In this document: one piece after another, positions 58,266-64,000 of the stretch
How positions within the stretch are numbered: position 1 is the stretch's first letter
How the letters are laid out: each line of letters starts with the position of its first letter
DNA from: Anthoceros angustus
Lineage: Eukaryota; Streptophyta; Anthocerotopsida; Anthocerotales; Anthocerotaceae
DNA length: 64,000 nt
Direction: 5' to 3'
NCBI GenBank assembly: GCA_010909165.1
Contig: MU008165.1
Span: 1,736,001 to 1,800,000 of the forward strand
Translations under genes and position numbers: made by a program
Notes under the pieces: model-generated
Databases searched by the model: none
Told to the model about the DNA's origin: nothing
The model's input: only the letters and a program-made list of their open reading frames with translations

Positions 58266-60365
58266 TAAAGACCACGACCCTTTTTTCTTAAAGGCCCAAC
58301 AAACAACCCAGAACCATACATGCTTCATTAGGAAGGAGGAGTGCTAAAACCACCTCTTCACCTACCATGCTATGGGTCCCGTGTTAGTCAAACGGAAGTG
58401 TCAAGACAAACATTGTAACGGCTCTGAAGATTTTCAGGGCTGCAGCTCACTTCGGAATATAGTGAAGGGGCAGACGTCGCAACTACATACAAAGGGCTTA
58501 CAAGTTGCAACCTTCGGTGAACACCCTGATCCCCAAGGTAGACTGCTTGATGTCAGTTCCCAGTCTTCTCATCGAGGGTGGAGAACCCACAGCACGCACT
58601 CTTGCTGGAGGTTAAGTTCGAAGTCATTGGTATCAGTAGCCAGGGGATAGCACAGCATCTCAAGGCAGCAGATGATTGTCGAGAGGTTGGTTGATGCACT
58701 GAGAATTCGATGAAGGCAGCACCCAACACTGCTATGCGTGAGATAGCTGCAATCGATGAAGAGGAGAGGGTGCGGGATTGGGTCATGGCAGATACATAGG
58801 GTACTACACTAAGCCGACACACAGCAAGACTTAAGTGATGGGTTTCACAATGTAGCAGTCCAAGACGCAGTCTTCGTAGAAGCTGAGAGAGCAGAATAAC
58901 CACCGATCTGAAAAAATGTCTTCTTAGATCTACAGAAGAGCTGGGGAAGGAGAAACTATCCTGCTCCTTATTTGCACGCTTGCAAGGCGGCTTTCGTTTT
59001 CCTCATGGTGGAAACGGGGGCAGGCGAGGAAAGTTTACTCAGCTTTGGATGAAGATTTTTGGATGGGAAGAGGCAATTGGGATGGGTGTGGGAACATCGC
59101 AACAACACACATGGAATTTCAAAGCATGTTAATTGAACACAGATTGATCAGGGATTAAGTTGCTCAAAGCTCTGGACAGGCGGGCGAACGCTGACCAAAC
59201 AAAGCCTCTCACAGACGACAAGCTTGCAGAGCGGGAGTGATGGGGAGCGACACAAACCTGCCACCGTCTCTGGTCTGCCCTAGAAGGAAGCAAAGGCGTC
59301 ACCTCCAGCCAGGCAACCGCAGACAAACACAGTAACATCACAGAGCATTCACCGGCCAGTTCACTTCATCATCTCATCGAGCGTTTTCTGCTGAGAAACA
59401 GTATCCACAGTCGCGACACTGACCGCCACTCCCACTTGCGGCATCCCGAGAACGGCCACAATGCGTACAGTCCATTCAACCACAAAACTCCACAACCCCA
59501 TCACCCCCACAGACTCGGCACTCCAGCTCCGCCAACGCTCACCCATATCTGATTAGATCCGAACTCAAAGCAATAAGTTGATCCATACCGTGCTCCAGGA
59601 CACACAAAACCCTCTTCAACCTCTCCATCCCTGTGCTTTGCCTAATAATTTCCACTGCTTCCATGCTGCCTGCAAACAACCAACAGCAACGGAAATCTGG
59701 GGCAGGGGCAGAACGCAACGCAGCTATCAGGCGGTGGAACGGAAGCAACCGCCGGTAATCATACAGCCGTGGTCTCATCGGCAAGTATGTACAGTGTGAT
59801 TCATGGTGGAACACAATGATACGTTGTAGCTTCAAACCACGCCATCTCCAGGGAACCATTAGGATGGACAACGACTCCATGTCCAGGACTCGGCACTCCG
59901 ACTCCGACTCCGACTCCGACTCAGAGTAGGTGCAGAGACTTGCACTAGCTCGTCTGGCGTGCCAACTTCACGGCACCAACCGCAAAACGATGTGCACCGG
60001 CGCCGCTGCATTACTGTTGCTGTCGTCCTCCAGGCAGCAGACGCATGTCAGGCTGGCCACGAATCATGTCCCATCCCTGTGCGTGGACGGGCTCTTCCAC
60101 CCTCCCATTTCCCCTCATTCAGTGATAAAAGGTGATGGTAATCGAGCAGGCTCCTTTACTCAGCTCCTGTAGAGAGCGACATGGTGGAGAAGATCTACAA
60201 TGAAGCAACGTGCATCATAAAGATCAGAGGAATTGGTTAGCTGAATGAGATGCTCAAGAGCAGACGGGATGCTGGAGTAGTCGTTTATAGCCCCGAGCAA
60301 CATGCAATCCCTGCCTTGCAGATTGTCATGACCGGAGTGGCTTGGGATGGTATGCCTGAAAACCC

Positions 60366-62449
60366 ATGATTCAGATGCGCTCCAAGAAAATGCTGCCCTC
60401 CAAGAGCTCACTCCTGCCTGAAGCATGGGTCCTGATGTTGGTGCTTGTGGGCATCATCAACTGGGGATCAGCAGCCCCGATGCCTGCTCCGGACTTCTCT
60501 CTGTGCCAGCCGGGCTACTTCTACCCGCAGAATGTTTCTGTGGAATGCTGCCCTGTGCTGCCCCAGAGAAAGGTGAAATCCTTCACCTTCGAGGAGTACC
60601 AAGGGAAGCAGGGGAGACTCCGAGTGCGCAGGCCCGCGCATCGCCTGGACGCAGCATACTGGGAGAAGTACAACCGAGCCTACAGGCTGCTGCAGGAGCT
60701 GCCGGACGACGACCCTCGCTCCCACGTGCAACAGAGATTCATCCACTGCGCGTACTGCGATGCCGCCTTCCCGATGCCCTGGGGCAGCGGGGATCCGACC
60801 ACCCCGTTCGTCAATCCCACTGCCCTGTATCCCACGGAGACTCTGCAAGTGCACTACGGCTGGCTCCTGTTCCCCTGGCACCGTTGGTTCCTCTACTTCC
60901 ACGAGAGAATACTCGCATCTTTGCTGGGGGATGAGGATTTTGCTCTCCCCTTCTGGAACTGGGACAACCAGAATGTGGAACCTGGGTGCCACCGAGTTCC
61001 CAACATGATGCCACAGGGATTCGTGTCCGGGGAGTACCCCTTCCTGGCCAAAGCCAACCGCAGCGAAATCCACCAGCCGCCGGTTCTGGTGGACATGAGG
61101 TTCAATCCTTTCCATGTGCAGCTCCCTTTGCCTGCGCTCTCCGATGATGAAATTCGGGAGAGCAATCTTGCCATCCTGCATCAGGTAGTACAACTTGGAA
61201 TCGATGTCTGATGAAATGTCACCTGGTTGCGGATGCTTTGTGAACGGGTGTTGCAATTGTTGGGTGTGATTCAGGCCTTCGTGAATGGAGCCACCACGGC
61301 GGATCTCTTCTTAGGAAGGCCCGTTCGAGCAGGAGATGCGACGCGTGACACCAAGTCAGGAGGGCAGGGGCTGCCTGAGGCTGGGCCACATGACACTGTT
61401 CATCTGTGGACGGGCAGCGAGAATGTTAGATACTGGGCGGACATGGGTACCTTCTACTACTCGGTCAGGGATCCCATGTTCTTCGCCCACCATGGCAACC
61501 TGGACCGCATCTGGAATGTGTGGAAGGAGCTGGGAGAGTGGAGGCGAGACCCTGAAGATCCCGACTTCCTCGAAACCGAATTCGTCTTCTACGACGAGAA
61601 CAAGGACCTGGTGAAGGTGCGAGTCGGGGACGGCCTGGATACCTGGAAGCTCGGCTACACCTACGAGGAGGTGCAGAATCATGCATACCATTCTTGTCTC
61701 GATCTTGTTAGATCTCAGTCTGCAGAGATACCAAAAGTGCTGTTCCCCACAACCCAATTTGAAGAGCGGGCTGCAGGTTGCCGATGGAGATGCCCGGTGG
61801 ATTTCCTTCAACGCCACCCCTTGCTCTGATTTCACAACGCCCAGACAGAAGGCGGAGTTCGTTGACAGCCTGCCTGAATGGGAGGACGTGAAGAAGCAGT
61901 ACAAGCGCCGAGGGTGGAGCCACTGGAGCGAGGTTCCCCTGACTGTGAGAGTGAAGAGGCCAAACCAAAGACACCACAGTGAGACCAGATTTTCTTTTCC
62001 ACACCGGATCTGCCACTGCAGTTCCTTCCCCCAATCGCATGAGTTAAACTGGTTTCAAATGTTGCTGGTCATGGATGCCACCTGTAGGTGAAATCAAGGA
62101 AGAAGTGCTGATACTGGAAGGAGTTCAAGTGGACTGGAGCAAGGCAGCTCACTTCGAGGTGTTCCTGATGCTGGCAAACGCGAGCTCGAGCGCCGATTGT
62201 CGGGTGACTTGTGCTGAGTTCACTGGCATGTTCACCACTGTGCCCCGCCTGATGCACCAGGAGTTGTATCGCCATAAGAAAGTCACCTTCAAGCTGGGAA
62301 TGGGGAACAAATTGAGGCAGCTGGCTGCCACTCACCTCTCGGAGGTTGCGGTCACTATTGTTCCAGGAAGACAGCACTACTACTCCTCCCGAGATGCGTC
62401 CCCGCTGAGAATCAGCAAAATCAAGATCAGGCATGAAACTGTGCCGTGA
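60366..62449 (+). CDS. PPO: Polyphenol oxidase (tyrosinase/catechol oxidase), secreted type
   Basis: Four exons, 60366-61184, 61275-61670, 61726-61978 and 62088-62449, give 609 residues. Residues 20-37 (AWVLMLVLVGIINWGSAA) form a hydrophobic secretion-type signal; I see no thylakoid transit peptide as in angiosperm PPOs. CopperA ligands are His127 (HCAYC), His163 (QVHYGWL) and His172 (FPWHRWF); copperB ligands are His312 and His316 (HDTVHLW) and His346 (FAHHGNLDRIW). The PPO1_DWL segment follows (DFLETEFVFYDENKDLVKVR, DTWKLGYTYEE), then a C-terminal domain with HFEVFLML where angiosperms read KFDV. It oxidises o-diphenols to quinones, likely in the apoplast or vacuole. The third intron is only 55 bp; its acceptor at 61725 was chosen because it alone keeps the frame. 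Confidence 0.92.
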
Positions 62450-64000
62450 TAGCACATAAAACATCGATATCGCCATAGCCGTGGTGGAACGCGCAGCTGG
62501 GCGGTTTCCAAGAGGAGAGCCTAAGCTCTTGGAAGCCATTTCTTCCAGGAGGGTTCTGACAATCACGAGCTTCACTGATGAGCACTAGTATGCATCCATG
62601 CCCAGAAACCACCACTCTTGCAGACCTCATCCTCCTGTATCCCCGGAAGGGCAACGTACCATTCTGAGCACCCATGAATATGTCCATTATTAATCGATTG
62701 TTATCTACCTACTCTTTTCCTTCTAGGATCATGATCTTTTGCTCCATGATAGAGCTTGTCAAGACCTACTGGATGAGCCATTCCAGCCGGAACGGTCGAG
62801 CAACTGGGGAGAAGTGAAGATTCGAACGATGATTTCAGGTTCCAGAGTTAACCTATTCAACAACAACAACAACAACTTTATTTATGTCTAAGGATGAAAG
62901 GACCATCATGGGACATATAGTACAGCATAAAAAGAGGCAAAAATACTGCATACATATATGTACGTCTCAACTAGAGAGATAGAGACGGTGCAAGATAGAA
63001 AAAGGGAGACGGTGCAAGATAGAAAAAGGGAAGGAAATTATAAGAGGCAAAAGAGCTATAAAGAATCCAAGACATAGGCTCAACACGATATCTTTCGAAG
63101 GGGGTGAATATCCGAACCCCCTTCTGTGACATGGAAACCTCTTAGCACATTCTACGCAGTCCCGAAATATACGTTTTGCCTCGTTTTCAAGAAAGGTCGA
63201 CCGTTTTCCAACGAGTAGTTATCATGAAAACCTGTTTCCAACACACAAAGACAACAAATCCGAGCGAAGGCGCCGGCGCCTTCGCTTCGTTTTTGAGGAA
63301 GAGGGGAAAATGAAATCATCAATTGCCTCACTGCAATGGGTCCAAAAGTTATTACGAACACGGAGAAAAAGCACATCTAGGTGCCTACAGAACCGTAAAC
63401 CTACTCTTTATGGCTAACTTGTGACTCATCGGGTGCTAGAGCGGACTCCGAATCCATCACGACGACCAAATTTCAAATCCGCTCCAATTCCCGTTCGTCG
63501 AAGCTATCGGTCTCGCCCAAAGCCCTGGAGTCTTCGTTCAGTCCTCCCCAGTTTTGGTCTTCAGCCGACGAGCATTCAAAGAATCCACCTGCGCTTTCAA
63601 AAGAGTCCTTCTCGTTGATACACACCTCCTTTGCCCAGAATTGCGCAAGTCCTCTGTGGTGGGCCTCAAATGTCAATTCTTCGTCAGCATCTGGCAAAAC
63701 CTCATACCCATGGATCCGTTGTGGAATATATCCTGCACACCTGAAGTCAGCCTCAATAGACGAGCATGCTAGCGCCCTTAAATGGTCGTGCCCATGCGCC
63801 CATAAAATCAACAAAGTTGGTTTTCGAACCTTTAAAGGATTTTAACCATCACCTATTCGAAACTGTTTCTAAACCACTTGAGTAAATATCCCAGGTTAAA
63901 ATATATTGGAAGAACTAATTATTTATTTTATCAATGGCAGCCCATGAGGAGAACATACATGGGTAGGGCGCCGGCCGGCTGGCGCCCATGGGCAAGGCTT
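62450..64000. other. 3' flank with palindrome; no supported gene
   Basis: Contains a short CAA-type run near 62859-62876, a direct repeat of GGGAGACGGTGCAAGATAG-like sequence near 62987-63030, a 24-bp perfect palindrome at 63263-63286 and a GGGCGCC...GGCGCCC inverted repeat near 63965-63987. No coding sequence recognised. Confidence 0.5.
63263..63286. repeat. 24-bp perfect palindrome
   Basis: The sequence AGCGAAGGCGCC followed by its exact reverse complement. The next base on each side breaks the symmetry. It can form a 12-bp cruciform or hairpin without a loop spacer. Confidence 0.9.

Larger units (their letters stand above)
56521..60365. other. Satellite-rich interval upstream of polyphenol oxidase
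   Basis: 56.6-57.85 kb is a satellite array and 57.95-58.27 kb is a three-copy AT-rich repeat. 58.3-60.3 kb has short ORFs on both strands with no family similarity, plus a GACTCC microsatellite near 59890-59920. The last few hundred bases should contain the polyphenol oxidase promoter. Confidence 0.55.

Noticed and set aside
60468-61256. 262-codon minus-strand ORF in the polyphenol oxidase
   Set aside because: Antisense shadow of exon 1, whose sense product has all copper-binding histidines.
1-64000. tRNA, rRNA or other structural RNA genes
   Set aside because: I scanned by eye for tRNA B-box-like GGTTCGAATCC patterns and rRNA segments and found none convincing; a covariance-model search would be decisive.

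Overview
This window is nuclear DNA from a green plant. Its genes carry GT-AG introns, often only 55-130 bp long, and the proteins are plant-specific or plant-like: TGD5, B-type CDK, plastid pyruvate kinase alpha, a dirigent-like protein, a malectin-LRR receptor-like protein, a polyphenol oxidase and a DUF1221 protein kinase. About one gene per 4-5 kb, short introns, a secreted polyphenol oxidase and much simple satellite DNA would fit a compact non-seed land plant (lycophyte or bryophyte). That placement is inference; I cannot name the species. Exon joins were made by hand from splice sites, phase and family similarity remembered from training, not from any alignment or transcript.

Layout. 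0-11.4 kb is gene-dense: TGD5 (-), DCP1 (+), an intronless CDKB (-), an unrecognised coiled-coil-like protein (+) divergent from CDKB, and a Yip1-family Golgi protein (-). 11.4-15.5 kb is AT-rich with a decayed tandem array. eIF4A-III (+) and plastid pyruvate kinase alpha (+) lie at 15.5-17.6 and 22.4-25.0 kb. 25-31.7 kb holds repeats and no convincing gene. A dirigent-like gene (+) is at 31.7 kb, an H2A.Z pseudogene (-) at 33.4-34.3 kb, a malectin-LRR receptor-like protein (+) at 36.6-39.4 kb and a GT34-like glycosyltransferase (-) at 40.2-41.8 kb. 41.8-46.9 kb is repeats. A nine-exon PASTICCINO2-type 3-hydroxyacyl-CoA dehydratase (-) occupies 46.9-48.4 kb, followed by a DUF1221 kinase (+) and an intact H2A.Z gene (+). 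From inside the last codons of the kinase through H2A.Z and beyond, the DNA is duplicated in tandem (50.8-53.06 and 54.17-56.38 kb); the second H2A.Z copy is broken. 56.6-58.3 kb is satellite-like, and a four-exon polyphenol oxidase (+) is at 60.4-62.4 kb.

Functional links are limited, as expected for a plant chromosome. Several genes concern RNA (DCP1, eIF4A-III), lipid metabolism or transport (TGD5, plastid pyruvate kinase, PAS2), cell division and chromatin (CDKB, H2A.Z), and the cell surface, wall or defence (RLP4-like, GT34-like, dirigent, polyphenol oxidase, DUF1221 kinase). The most informative leads are a cluster of five AACGG cores between CDKB and the unknown 580-residue protein, the tandem duplication with deletion-biased decay of H2A.Z, LRR repeats encoded one per 72-nt exon, and two nested satellite arrays.
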